From: Arcobacter defluvii
GTDB taxonomy: Bacteria > Campylobacterota > Campylobacteria > Campylobacterales > Arcobacteraceae
Length of the DNA stretch: 64,000 bases
Direction of reading: 5' to 3'
Assembly (NCBI RefSeq): GCF_013201725.1
Contig: NZ_CP053835.1
Span: 1,736,001 to 1,800,000, forward strand
The position numbers and the translations under genes were made by a program. A model generated the notes under the pieces. The model ran no database searches. It was not told the origin of the DNA and saw only the letters and a list, made by a program, of their open reading frames with translations. Every line of letters starts with the position of its first letter. The stretch's first letter is position 1. Shown here one piece after another: positions 29,106 to 37,379 of this stretch.

Positions 29106-29705
29106 TTATTTAGAAAATAATCCTGCAAAAGATAATCTATCTTTTACATTTAATTTTTCATAAATATGCTTTATATGTGTTTTTACAGTATTTATTGATA
29201 TATCTAATTCTTGACTAATATTAAGATTTGTATATCCATTTTTTAGTAACTTTGCTATTTTTTTCTCAGTTTTTGTTAAAATTTCAAAAAGTTTTTCATC
29301 ATCATTTTTATTATCTTTGTTTTCGACCATACTTTTTAACAATTGTGTTGTAATTTGTGGCATTAACCAAATATAATTATTAGAAATAGCTTCAACGGCT
29401 GAATTTAAATATGAAGAAGTCATCAAACAATTTCCATAACCTTGCACACCTTTTTCAAGCCATTTTCTTGCATTTTCAAATTCAGGAACTCTTTTTAAAA
29501 CTAAAATCTTATTTAAATTTTTCAATAAAAGTGATATTATAAAATCACTATTTTCTAAATTTACACAATCACTTAAAATCAATATTGAATTTTTTAGATT
29601 AGATAAATCTTCATAATCTTCTATAATATTTGTTTCATATTTGTTTAAAATATTTTCCCATCTAGAAATAAGTGCAATATCATTGCTATAAAGTGCTATT
29701 TTCAT
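29106..29705 (-). CDS. CsgD/LuxR-type transcription regulator in the adhesin operon
   Basis: 199 residues. Residues 1-120 resemble a receiver fold but lack the acidic pocket and phospho-acceptor pattern (MKIALYSNDIALISRW; ILSDCVNL), as in CsgD-like regulators. The C-terminal LuxR helix-turn-helix (about 135-199) is clear: TKTEKKIAKLLKNGYTN, ISQELDISINTVKTHI, IYEKLNVKDR. It probably controls the adhesin gene just downstream or its own operon; the ligand or signal is not visible. Its ATG overlaps the HlyD stop (TAATG), so it is translationally coupled to the secretion genes. Confidence 0.85.
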   Translation of the reverse strand: MKIALYSNDIALISRWENILNKYETNIIEDYEDLSNLKNSILILSDCVNLENSDFIISLLLKNLNKILVLKRVPEFENARKWLEKGVQGYGNCLMTSSYLNSAVEAISNNYIWLMPQITTQLLKSMVENKDNKNDDEKLFEILTKTEKKIAKLLKNGYTNLNISQELDISINTVKTHIKHIYEKLNVKDRLSFAGLFSK

Positions 29706-31084
29706 TATCTTTCCGTAAATGTATATTGTTTTGTTTTTAATATTGGTTTTAAAATATAATCCAATATTGTTTTTTTACCAGTAATAATATCAACATCAGC
29801 AACCATACCAGGGATAATCTTCATAGATTTATCTTTCTCACCAATATAATTTTTTTCTGTTTCTATCCTTACCAAATAATATGTTTTATCATCTTTTTCA
29901 GTTATGGTATCTGGACTTATATTTATAACATTTCCATCTAAACCACCATAAATAGAGAAATCATATGCAGAAAATTTTACAATTGCTTTTTGTCCATGAT
30001 AAATAAATGCAATATCTTTAGGTAAAATTTTTACTTCAACAATCAATTTATAATCTGTTGGAACAATTTCTATTAAATCTTGTGCAGGTTTAATTGCACC
30101 TCCAATCGTATTTATATGAAGTTTTTGAACTATTCCATTTGAAGGAGATTTTACAATTGTTCTTAAAACTTGATCTGTTGATGCAACTGAATTTGCTTCC
30201 ACATCTTTTAATGAAGTAATCGTTTCATTTAATTTTTTTCTTGTTTCTGAATCATTTATTTGATATGTTTCATCAATTTTTTTGTTTATTTCTAAAATCT
30301 CTGATTCAATTTTTGTTACAGATAAAATCACACTTTGAAGTTTTTGTCGAGCATCACTTTGTTCTCTTTGAAGTTTTAGAAAATCAACTTGTGAACGAAT
30401 TCCTCTATCAACCATTGGTTTAGTCATTTCAACTTCTTTTGAAATAGCATCAACAGAAAATCTCATATGAGCAATAGTTTGTCTAGCATCTTTTAGTTCA
30501 TTTTCTTTTTGTTTAATTTGCTCTTTTAAAATCAATATTTTTGATTCTAGTTGCTTTACATTTGTTTGAAATAACTCATTTTCATTATTTAAAAAATCAT
30601 TTAGTTGTTGATTATCTGTTAATTCATAAGTAAAAGTTTCTCTTTTTAATTCAGCTTCTAATCTTTTTATCTGAGCTTGTAAATACAATGATTTTAGTTC
30701 ATTTGAAGCTGCAGTAGAGTTTGATTTTTCATTACTAATTTTTATTAAAATCTGATCTTTTTCTACAAAATCACCCTCTTTTACTAAAATCTCAGAAACT
30801 ATTCCACCTTCTAAATTTTGAACTATTTGATTTTGACCATTGGGAACTACTTTCCCTGTTCCTCTTGCTATCTCATCTATTTTTGCTACTGATGCCCATA
30901 TCAAAAATATAGTAATAGTTATTAAAAAAGATATAAGAATCCAATGTAATTTTTTAGGTCTTGTATGAATTACGGCTGCACTTAAACTATTCATATATTC
31001 ATAATCATTCAAATTTAATGCTTTTTTAGGTAATTTAGGAGTTTTTTGAAAAAAAGCAGAAAATATCTCTTTATAATTAGCCAT
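29705..31084 (-). CDS. HlyD-family periplasmic adaptor of type I secretion system
   Basis: 459 residues. A cytoplasmic N-terminus (1-44), one membrane helix (about 45-68, LISFLITITIFLIWASVA) and then the lipoyl half-motif RGTGKVVPNGQNQIVQNLEGG. A long coiled-coil hairpin (about 140-290) follows, then the second lipoyl half and beta-barrel (VKSPSNGIVQKLHINTIGG; GLDGNVINISPDT). It links the inner-membrane exporter to the TolC-like channel. Equivalent to LapC of the Lap system. It overlaps the upstream exporter gene by 8 nt. Confidence 0.92.
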   Translation of the reverse strand: MANYKEIFSAFFQKTPKLPKKALNLNDYEYMNSLSAAVIHTRPKKLHWILISFLITITIFLIWASVAKIDEIARGTGKVVPNGQNQIVQNLEGGIVSEILVKEGDFVEKDQILIKISNEKSNSTAASNELKSLYLQAQIKRLEAELKRETFTYELTDNQQLNDFLNNENELFQTNVKQLESKILILKEQIKQKENELKDARQTIAHMRFSVDAISKEVEMTKPMVDRGIRSQVDFLKLQREQSDARQKLQSVILSVTKIESEILEINKKIDETYQINDSETRKKLNETITSLKDVEANSVASTDQVLRTIVKSPSNGIVQKLHINTIGGAIKPAQDLIEIVPTDYKLIVEVKILPKDIAFIYHGQKAIVKFSAYDFSIYGGLDGNVINISPDTITEKDDKTYYLVRIETEKNYIGEKDKSMKIIPGMVADVDIITGKKTILDYILKPILKTKQYTFTER

Positions 31085-33236
31085 TATTTGCTCCTAATTT
31101 TCTTATTACTTCTATTTTTTCATCATCTAAAATTTTTTCACCATTATTCATAACTATTATTCTTGTAACTAAATCTAGCATATTCATTTTTTGAGTAACT
31201 AAAAGTAGTGTTCTATTTTCTATGTTTTCTTTTAAATTAGTTAATATATGATTTTCACTTGTTTGATCCATAGCATTTGTAGGTTCATCAAATAACCAAA
31301 TATTAGAATCATTTATTAAAGCTCGTGCAATTCCAACACTTTGTCTTTGACCTCCTGAAAGTCCAGCACCTCTTTCACCTATTGGCATATCATAACCCAT
31401 TGGATGAAGTTTAACAAGCTCATCTGTTCCACTTATTTTTGAACATTCAAGCATCCATTCATCATCAACAAATTTATAGTTTCCTAAAATATTGTTTTTT
31501 ATGCTATTTCTGAAAAGATGAATATCTTGAGGAACATAACTTATTTTTTTTCTTAAATCAGCAGGATCTATTTGAGAAATATCAATTCCATCAATTAAAA
31601 TTGAACCACTTTCTGGCTCATAAAGTTTCAATATCAATTTTGCAATAGTTGATTTTCCAGAACCAATTCTTCCAATAAAAGCAACTTTTTCACCCTCTTT
31701 TATAGAAAAACTAACATTTTTCAAAGCATAAACTTCACTATCTGGATATTTAAAAGAAACATTTTTAAACTCAATATTTCCTCTTAAAGATGGTCTTTTT
31801 ACAAACTCTCTTGCAATTGGTCTTTCAAGAGGTTTATTCACAATTTCATCAAGCATTTTAAATGAAGTTTTTGCATCTTCATAATTTGTAATTAATCCAA
31901 CTATTTGTCCCATTGGAGAGATTGCCCGACCTGATAAAATCATTGTTGCAATTAAACCTCCCATTGTAAGTTCAAAATTTTGAATTTGATAAACACCAAA
32001 AACAATAATTAAAACTGTATTTATTCCAACTAATAATCCTGTAATTGTAGGTATTGAAGAAGATATTATTCTTGATTTTAAACTTTTATTTGCAATTTCA
32101 CCAGTTGATTCTTCCCAATTAAATTGAATATTTCCTGACATTCCTTGGGCTTTTATAGTTTCAATATTTTGTAAGGCTTCTATTAGTATTCCATTCTTTT
32201 TTGCACTTGCTTCATAAGTACTTTCAATACTACTTTGTAGAGGTTTTTTAATCATTAAAGCATAAATTATAATAATCAAAATAATAAATATTGGAACTAA
32301 AACCAAAATTCCTGAAATATAAAATATTACACATAAAAAAAGTATTGCAAATGGAAAATCAATCAAAACACTCAAAGTTGCATTTGTCAAAAAACTTCTG
32401 ATACTATCAAAGCTTTTTAAATTATTTGCAAATGATCCAACAGATTTAGGATGAGCTTGCATTTGTAAATCTAAAACTTTTTCAAAAATTATAGAAGACA
32501 TAATTATGTCACTTTTTTTACCAGCCATTTCTAAAAAATATGTTCTTAGAAATTTTAAACTCGCATCAAGTAGAAAAACTACAACTATTCCAATTGTAAA
32601 AACAAGAAGTGTTTCTTGGGCATTATTTGGAATAACTCTATCATAAACATTCATTGTAAAAAGAGGTGTAGCAAGAACAAATAAATTTATTAAGATTGAA
32701 GCAAGAATACAATCTAAATAAATTTTTTTGGAAAAGCCTAAAGTGCTCCAAAACCAATGTTTTTGATTTGATATATCTAATGTTTTTTTGCCATTTTCAT
32801 GTTCATATTCGTATGCTTTTTTTAACATAAAAGCAAAACCCAAATATTCATTTTCTAATTTATCTATCTCAATCCACTCTTCTAAAGGTTCATCAATACC
32901 TGCAAAAATAATTTTTACTTTAGTTCTATCATCATTAAAACTATCTAAAATACAGCTATTTTCATTTGATAAAAGTAAAATTACAGGTAACTGTAAATTT
33001 AAAAAATCTTTTATTGGTTTTTCAATTATTGTAGTTTTTAATCCTGCTCTTGAAGCAGCTCTTGAAAATAAGGATTTTGAATTAGTTTTAGAAAAAAGCA
33101 TTTGATCTGTCAGGTTAGAGCCAATTGGCAAACCTGACAGTAAAGATTCACTAGAAAAAGGTTTATGAAATAATCTTGTATATAAAACTAAAGATTCCAA
33201 TAAGGTATCTTTAGTTTTTAAAATTTTATTACTCAC
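31077..33236 (-). CDS. lapB: LapB-type type I secretion ABC exporter
   Basis: 719 residues. The N-terminal domain (1-135) is C39-peptidase-like but lacks the catalytic Cys, as in exporters that do not cleave a leader. The membrane domain (about 165-450) has six hydrophobic segments. The nucleotide-binding domain (480-719) shows FKYPDSEVYALKNVSF, Walker A GRIGSGKST, Q-loop YVPQDIHLFR, signature LSGGQRQSVGIARAL and Walker B IWLFDEPTNAMD. It powers secretion of the giant adhesin. The start is GTG, with AAAGGTGAAGA just upstream. It lies 24 bp after the TolC-OmpA fusion gene. Confidence 0.93.
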   Translation of the reverse strand: MSNKILKTKDTLLESLVLYTRLFHKPFSSESLLSGLPIGSNLTDQMLFSKTNSKSLFSRAASRAGLKTTIIEKPIKDFLNLQLPVILLLSNENSCILDSFNDDRTKVKIIFAGIDEPLEEWIEIDKLENEYLGFAFMLKKAYEYEHENGKKTLDISNQKHWFWSTLGFSKKIYLDCILASILINLFVLATPLFTMNVYDRVIPNNAQETLLVFTIGIVVVFLLDASLKFLRTYFLEMAGKKSDIIMSSIIFEKVLDLQMQAHPKSVGSFANNLKSFDSIRSFLTNATLSVLIDFPFAILFLCVIFYISGILVLVPIFIILIIIIYALMIKKPLQSSIESTYEASAKKNGILIEALQNIETIKAQGMSGNIQFNWEESTGEIANKSLKSRIISSSIPTITGLLVGINTVLIIVFGVYQIQNFELTMGGLIATMILSGRAISPMGQIVGLITNYEDAKTSFKMLDEIVNKPLERPIAREFVKRPSLRGNIEFKNVSFKYPDSEVYALKNVSFSIKEGEKVAFIGRIGSGKSTIAKLILKLYEPESGSILIDGIDISQIDPADLRKKISYVPQDIHLFRNSIKNNILGNYKFVDDEWMLECSKISGTDELVKLHPMGYDMPIGERGAGLSGGQRQSVGIARALINDSNIWLFDEPTNAMDQTSENHILTNLKENIENRTLLLVTQKMNMLDLVTRIIVMNNGEKILDDEKIEVIRKLGANNG

Positions 33237-33260
33237 TCTTCACCTTTTTTATATTCTGCA

Positions 33261-35825
33261 TTATTTTTTAATTCTTATAAGTTCAGCTTCAATTCTTCTA
33301 TTTAAAGCTTGTCCTTCTGGTGTATCATTGCTTGCAATTGGTTCAGCAAAACCTTTTCCAATTGTTTGAATTCTTGAAACTTCAACTCCATTTGCAACTA
33401 ATAAATCTTTTATTGCATTTGCTCTTTTTTCAGATAATTTTTGATTGTAAGAAGCTGAACTTTTATCTTTACTTGCATGTCCTGTAATTACTGTATTAAA
33501 CTCTTTATTATCATTTAAATATTTTGCAAAAGCTAATACTTTCTCTTTTGTATCTTCTTTTAGAACAGCCGAATTGTTTTCAAATAAAACTTCTAAATTT
33601 ATTTTATTTGTACAACCATTTTCATCAACTGTATAACCAGCTGGTGTATTAGGACATTTATCTAATTCATTAATAACACCATCATTGTCATCATCTAAAA
33701 TAACTTTTTCAGCTTTTTTAGGTACATAAAGGGCAATTGCAACTACATTATTAAGAGTTTTATCTCCTCTATTTGTTTCTAAAAATGCTTTATCATAATC
33801 AACTCTTGATTCTTCAATAATTACATCCTTATTAACACCATTCTTTACTAATTCATCTTTTATATTTTTTGCATAATTTGCAGCTTTGTTGTAACTCTCT
33901 TCTTTATCTTCCATAGCTTGTGTATGTCCAATAACTGTAACTTTAATATCTTCATCTTTGTATTTATTAATTACTTTTGCAACTTCAGATATATTGTTAT
34001 CATTTGAATCAAAATTATCCATATTTACAAAATCAAATCTTTTTATTAGTGCAAAATTATCATACATTAAATGATTATCTAAAGGTGTCGATTTTATATT
34101 TTTGTTTGCTGCCACATTAAATTCATAATCATATAAACCTAATTTTTCAGATTTTTTTGGACTTTGTTCAGAATAAGCAATTACACTATTTAAATAATCT
34201 TCTTTATTTACAGTAAATCTATTTACTGAATTCTCAACTTCACAACCATTTGCATCTACAGTTGCACCAAATACTGTTTCTGGACATTTATCTTTAGAGT
34301 TTGGAACACCATCTAAATCAGAATCTTCTTCTTTTTGAGAACATCCATAAGGAGTAATATCATCATTATTTTTAGAATTATCACAAATATCTAAAGAATC
34401 AACTATTCCATCATTATCAACATCAAGTTTTACAGGTAATTCATCTTTTATTACCTCAAAAGGTTTAAGTGTTGGAGAAGCTATTTTGTCATAAGCTTGT
34501 TCATCTTCAACAACTGCATTTACAAGTAATCCCATCGCATCTAATATTCTATATTGTGCAAAAAGCTTATCCATTTGTGCATTTATAATTTGACTTTTAG
34601 AATTTACTAAATCATTTTGTGCAGATAATAAATCAAGTAAAGTTCTTCTTCCCATCTCATATTCACTTTGATAACTATCTAAAGTTTCTTGTGAATATTC
34701 ATAATATTTGTATAACTCTTCAAGTTGTTGTCCTAACATTTCATAAGCTGACCAAGATAACTCTAATCCTTCGATTGTTTGTCTTTTTAAATCTCTTTGT
34801 AATTCAACTTCTTTATTTATCGTACTTTTACTTTTTTGAACGTCAGCTGTATGAGCTCCACCTTTGTATAAATTCCAACTAAGAACAACATATGCTTTTA
34901 ATCTATCATCTGGCATATCAAAATTATTTCTTCTATTAACATCATTAAATACTTGTTCTACTTCTAAATCTACTGTTGGATAAAATTTACTTTTTTTCTC
35001 TTTATATAAAGCCTGTGCACCTTTGATATTAAAATTACTTACTAATATTGAAGGATTATTTTGAATCGCATACATTGTTGCTCTTTCTTTACTTTCAGGC
35101 ATTGCATAGTTTAATGCAGGAAGCGTAAAAGAAGAAATATCTGCATCTCTACCTAACAATCTTTTAAATCTAAACTCTTTATCTATTGTATTATTTTTTT
35201 GAACAACTAAATTTGATTTTGCAAGTGATAAAGAAGCATAAATTTTTGTCATTTCAGATTTAGTTGTTAATCCTTGATCATATAAAGATTGAACATCTTT
35301 ATAAATTTTTTCATTTATAACTACATTATCTTTTGCATTTTGTAATAATTGATAACTTCTAACAACATCTAAATATGCTCCTACCATTTGAAATGCAATA
35401 TCATTTGCATTTTCTAAATAATGATGAGCTGCACCTAAAATTCTTGCTTTTTGATAATCAATTTTATGAGTAGTACTAAATCCATTAAAAATATTTTGTG
35501 TAAGTTTTAATGACTGTGTGTAGTGATTGTATCCTTCATCTATAACATTATGATTATAACTACTTTCATTTGTTTCATCTTTTAAATTACCAGCTTCATT
35601 TCTCCCAAAAGTTGCTCTATAATCAAGAGATGGAAGCCATTCTGATTTTGTAATTTCTAAATCTTGTTGTGTTTCATTAAAGTTTTTAAGTCTTTCTTGT
35701 ACTATTGGATTTGTATCCAATGCTTCTAAAACACTCTCTTTTAATGTCAAAGCTTGTAAATTTATACTAAATAAACAAACACTTGCGACTACACTTATTA
35801 GTCTCTTCTTAACTTTTAATTCCAT
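33261..35825 (-). CDS. TolC-type outer-membrane channel fused to TSP3 repeats and OmpA domains
   Basis: 854 residues, about twice a TolC. The signal peptide is about 1-25 (ends INLQALTL). Residues about 27-430 are a TolC/LapE efflux channel with two repeats (starting SVLEALDTNPIVQERL and with SWNLYKGGAHTADVQKSK). Calcium-type thrombospondin-3 repeats follow at about 466-492 and 498-525 (DVDNDGIVDSLDICD; DSDLDGVPNSKDKCP), with a third at 712-741. A degenerate OmpA-like domain lies at about 578-700. A canonical OmpA peptidoglycan-binding domain is at 745-854 (NLEVLFENNSAVLK; ITGHAS; NQKLSEKRANAIKDLLV; NRRIEAEL). Probably an adhesin exit channel anchored to the wall. First gene of the adhesin operon. 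Confidence 0.92.
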   Translation of the reverse strand: MELKVKKRLISVVASVCLFSINLQALTLKESVLEALDTNPIVQERLKNFNETQQDLEITKSEWLPSLDYRATFGRNEAGNLKDETNESSYNHNVIDEGYNHYTQSLKLTQNIFNGFSTTHKIDYQKARILGAAHHYLENANDIAFQMVGAYLDVVRSYQLLQNAKDNVVINEKIYKDVQSLYDQGLTTKSEMTKIYASLSLAKSNLVVQKNNTIDKEFRFKRLLGRDADISSFTLPALNYAMPESKERATMYAIQNNPSILVSNFNIKGAQALYKEKKSKFYPTVDLEVEQVFNDVNRRNNFDMPDDRLKAYVVLSWNLYKGGAHTADVQKSKSTINKEVELQRDLKRQTIEGLELSWSAYEMLGQQLEELYKYYEYSQETLDSYQSEYEMGRRTLLDLLSAQNDLVNSKSQIINAQMDKLFAQYRILDAMGLLVNAVVEDEQAYDKIASPTLKPFEVIKDELPVKLDVDNDGIVDSLDICDNSKNNDDITPYGCSQKEEDSDLDGVPNSKDKCPETVFGATVDANGCEVENSVNRFTVNKEDYLNSVIAYSEQSPKKSEKLGLYDYEFNVAANKNIKSTPLDNHLMYDNFALIKRFDFVNMDNFDSNDNNISEVAKVINKYKDEDIKVTVIGHTQAMEDKEESYNKAANYAKNIKDELVKNGVNKDVIIEESRVDYDKAFLETNRGDKTLNNVVAIALYVPKKAEKVILDDDNDGVINELDKCPNTPAGYTVDENGCTNKINLEVLFENNSAVLKEDTKEKVLAFAKYLNDNKEFNTVITGHASKDKSSASYNQKLSEKRANAIKDLLVANGVEVSRIQTIGKGFAEPIASNDTPEGQALNRRIEAELIRIKK

Positions 35826-35898
35826 TTAAATCCCTTTGATTAAAATATAATTTTATAAATTACTAAAAAATAATTTATAGAATGATTACTTACATTGA

Positions 35899-35931
35899 AT
35901 TATATATATTAGAAGTATCACAAAAGTATCA
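35899..35931 (-). promoter_or_regulatory. Adhesin-operon promoter with 11-bp direct repeats
   Basis: Two identical AAGTATCA boxes (plus strand 35913-35920 and 35924-35931) repeat with an 11-bp period, the typical arrangement for OmpR/PhoB-type regulators. On the minus strand, TATAAT at 35904-35899 lies just downstream, so the repeats cover the -35 region of a promoter reading into the TolC-OmpA gene, with a leader of about 65 nt. Binding by the neighbouring regulator is inference. Confidence 0.5.
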
Positions 35932-35988
35932 GTGACAATAATTTAAGACAGTTTTTTACTTATTTAATTAAAATTAATTTTCTTTTGA

Positions 35989-35994
35989 TAGAAT
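35989..35994 (+). promoter_or_regulatory. Possible -10 box for the 36062 membrane protein gene
   Basis: TAGAAT preceded by TTTTGA, 67 bp before the TTG start, flanked by a short inverted repeat (TTTGAT / ATCAAA). The rest of the 236-bp gap is AT-rich and holds no gene. Confidence 0.35.
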
Positions 35995-36061
35995 CCTTCA
36001 TCAAATTGGCTTTTCTAGGGGAAAATGAGTTAATTTTACATTATAAAAATAGGATATTTTA

Positions 36062-36703
36062 TTGCTAAATATTAAAATAATTTTTCTAATTAATACTTTT
36101 TTATTATTCATTTTTTCTGTTTTTTTTATTATTTATTTTTTGAAAAATCCGCATAATAAAATTATTAAATTTATTACATATTTTGTTTCATCATATTTTT
36201 TGGGATTTGTTTTATTTATTTTTAGAAATCAAATTTCTGATTTTTTTTCAATAGTTATTGCAAATACATTATTTGCAACTGGATCATTAAATTTATATTT
36301 AGCAACTAGAGCCATAGTCAATTTAAAATCTAAATGGGAGTTTAGATATTGCTTACCTGTCTTTATTATCTTTATGGGACATTATATTTTCACATATATT
36401 GATTTTAATATACATATGAGAGTAATAATTTTTAATCTTTTTGCTATGGTTTATACTTTTTTCTCATTTTTGTTCTTTTGGAAAAATTCTTCAATAAAAT
36501 ACAGAATTTTTGACAAAATATCATCAATAATATTTTTAATTGGTTCTATTATGTTTTTTATTTTATCTTTATACTCTTATTCAATCAATATATCAGCATA
36601 CTATTTTAGTAATACAGATTTTTTTCTTATCTTACCTAATTTATACATACTTGCATTAAATTTATGGATTATTAGTTTAATAGCATATAGAATCAAAAAT
36701 TGA
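36062..36703 (+). CDS. Standalone multi-helix membrane sensor-like protein, 213 aa (paralogue A)
   Basis: About seven predicted membrane helices and no soluble domain. It is homologous along its full length to the protein at 40361-40999: MLNIKI / MLDIKI at the start, FRNQISDFFSIVIANTLF / LRNVIPDLLSIIIGNIVL, MRVIIFNLF / MRIVIFSIF and FFWKN / LFWKN. The same helical pattern is familiar as the N-terminal sensor region of some membrane diguanylate cyclases, but here no output domain follows. The start is TTG, preceded by ATAGGA; the paralogue also starts with TTG at the same alignment position. Its 3' end overlaps the convergent response-regulator gene by 11 nt. Confidence 0.7.
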   Translation: MLNIKIIFLINTFLLFIFSVFFIIYFLKNPHNKIIKFITYFVSSYFLGFVLFIFRNQISDFFSIVIANTLFATGSLNLYLATRAIVNLKSKWEFRYCLPVFIIFMGHYIFTYIDFNIHMRVIIFNLFAMVYTFFSFLFFWKNSSIKYRIFDKISSIIFLIGSIMFFILSLYSYSINISAYYFSNTDFFLILPNLYILALNLWIISLIAYRIKN

Positions 36704-37379
36704 TTTTATATCCTTCATTAAAAATATTTAAAATTGTATTTTCAGGTAGTTTTTTTCTTAATCTTTTAACCATATTTTTAAGTCCATTTATTGTAATTGA
36801 TTCATCATATCCCCAAACATGTTCAAAAATTTCTTCATAAGTGAATACTCTATTTTTATGTGAAAAAAGTAATCCTAAAAAATTTCTTTCTTTATTTGTA
36901 AGCTCAATTACATTATTGTGATGCTTCAACTCTTTTAACTGAACATTCCAACTATATTCTAAAGACAAATTAATTTTTTGTATAGGAGAAACATCATATT
37001 TTAATAATTCACTTATTGTCAATTCTAAAGCTTCATTTATCTCTTTTCTACTAATTGGCTTAACTAAATATTTTGTAAGTTTTAATGTTACAGCCTTTAA
37101 TAAAAATGATTTATCAGAATGTGCTGTTAACATAATTGCTTTAGTAGAATAATCATTTTCTCTTATTTTCTCAAGTAATTCTAAGCCATTCATTTTTGGA
37201 ATATTTATATCAACTATCATAATATCTGGTTTTTTTGATTTATAAAGTTCATAAGCTTTTTCTCCATCTTCTGCTTCAAAAACTTCACTAAAAAACATTT
37301 TTAAATATGTAACATAATTTTCTCTAATTGCTTTTTCATCTTCAACAAATAATATTTTATATGGATAAATATTTTCCAT
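36693..37379 (-). CDS. OmpR-family response regulator
   Basis: 228 residues. The receiver domain (1-118) has the acidic pair in FVEDEK, the phospho-acceptor Asp in IMIVDINIPKMNG, the Thr in IMLTAHSD and the Lys in KYLVKPI. A winged-helix DNA-binding domain follows (about 140-228: VIELTNKERNFLGLLF, EEIFEHVWGY, VKRLRKKLPEN). The ATG at 37379 is chosen because it overlaps the kinase stop (TAATG) and follows GGAAAA; an upstream extension would run inside the kinase gene. Partner of the kinase at 37379-40336. It is the closest OmpR-type regulator to the direct-repeat promoter of the adhesin operon. Confidence 0.92.
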   Translation of the reverse strand: MENIYPYKILFVEDEKAIRENYVTYLKMFFSEVFEAEDGEKAYELYKSKKPDIMIVDINIPKMNGLELLEKIRENDYSTKAIMLTAHSDKSFLLKAVTLKLTKYLVKPISRKEINEALELTISELLKYDVSPIQKINLSLEYSWNVQLKELKHHNNVIELTNKERNFLGLLFSHKNRVFTYEEIFEHVWGYDESITINGLKNMVKRLRKKLPENTILNIFNEGYKINF

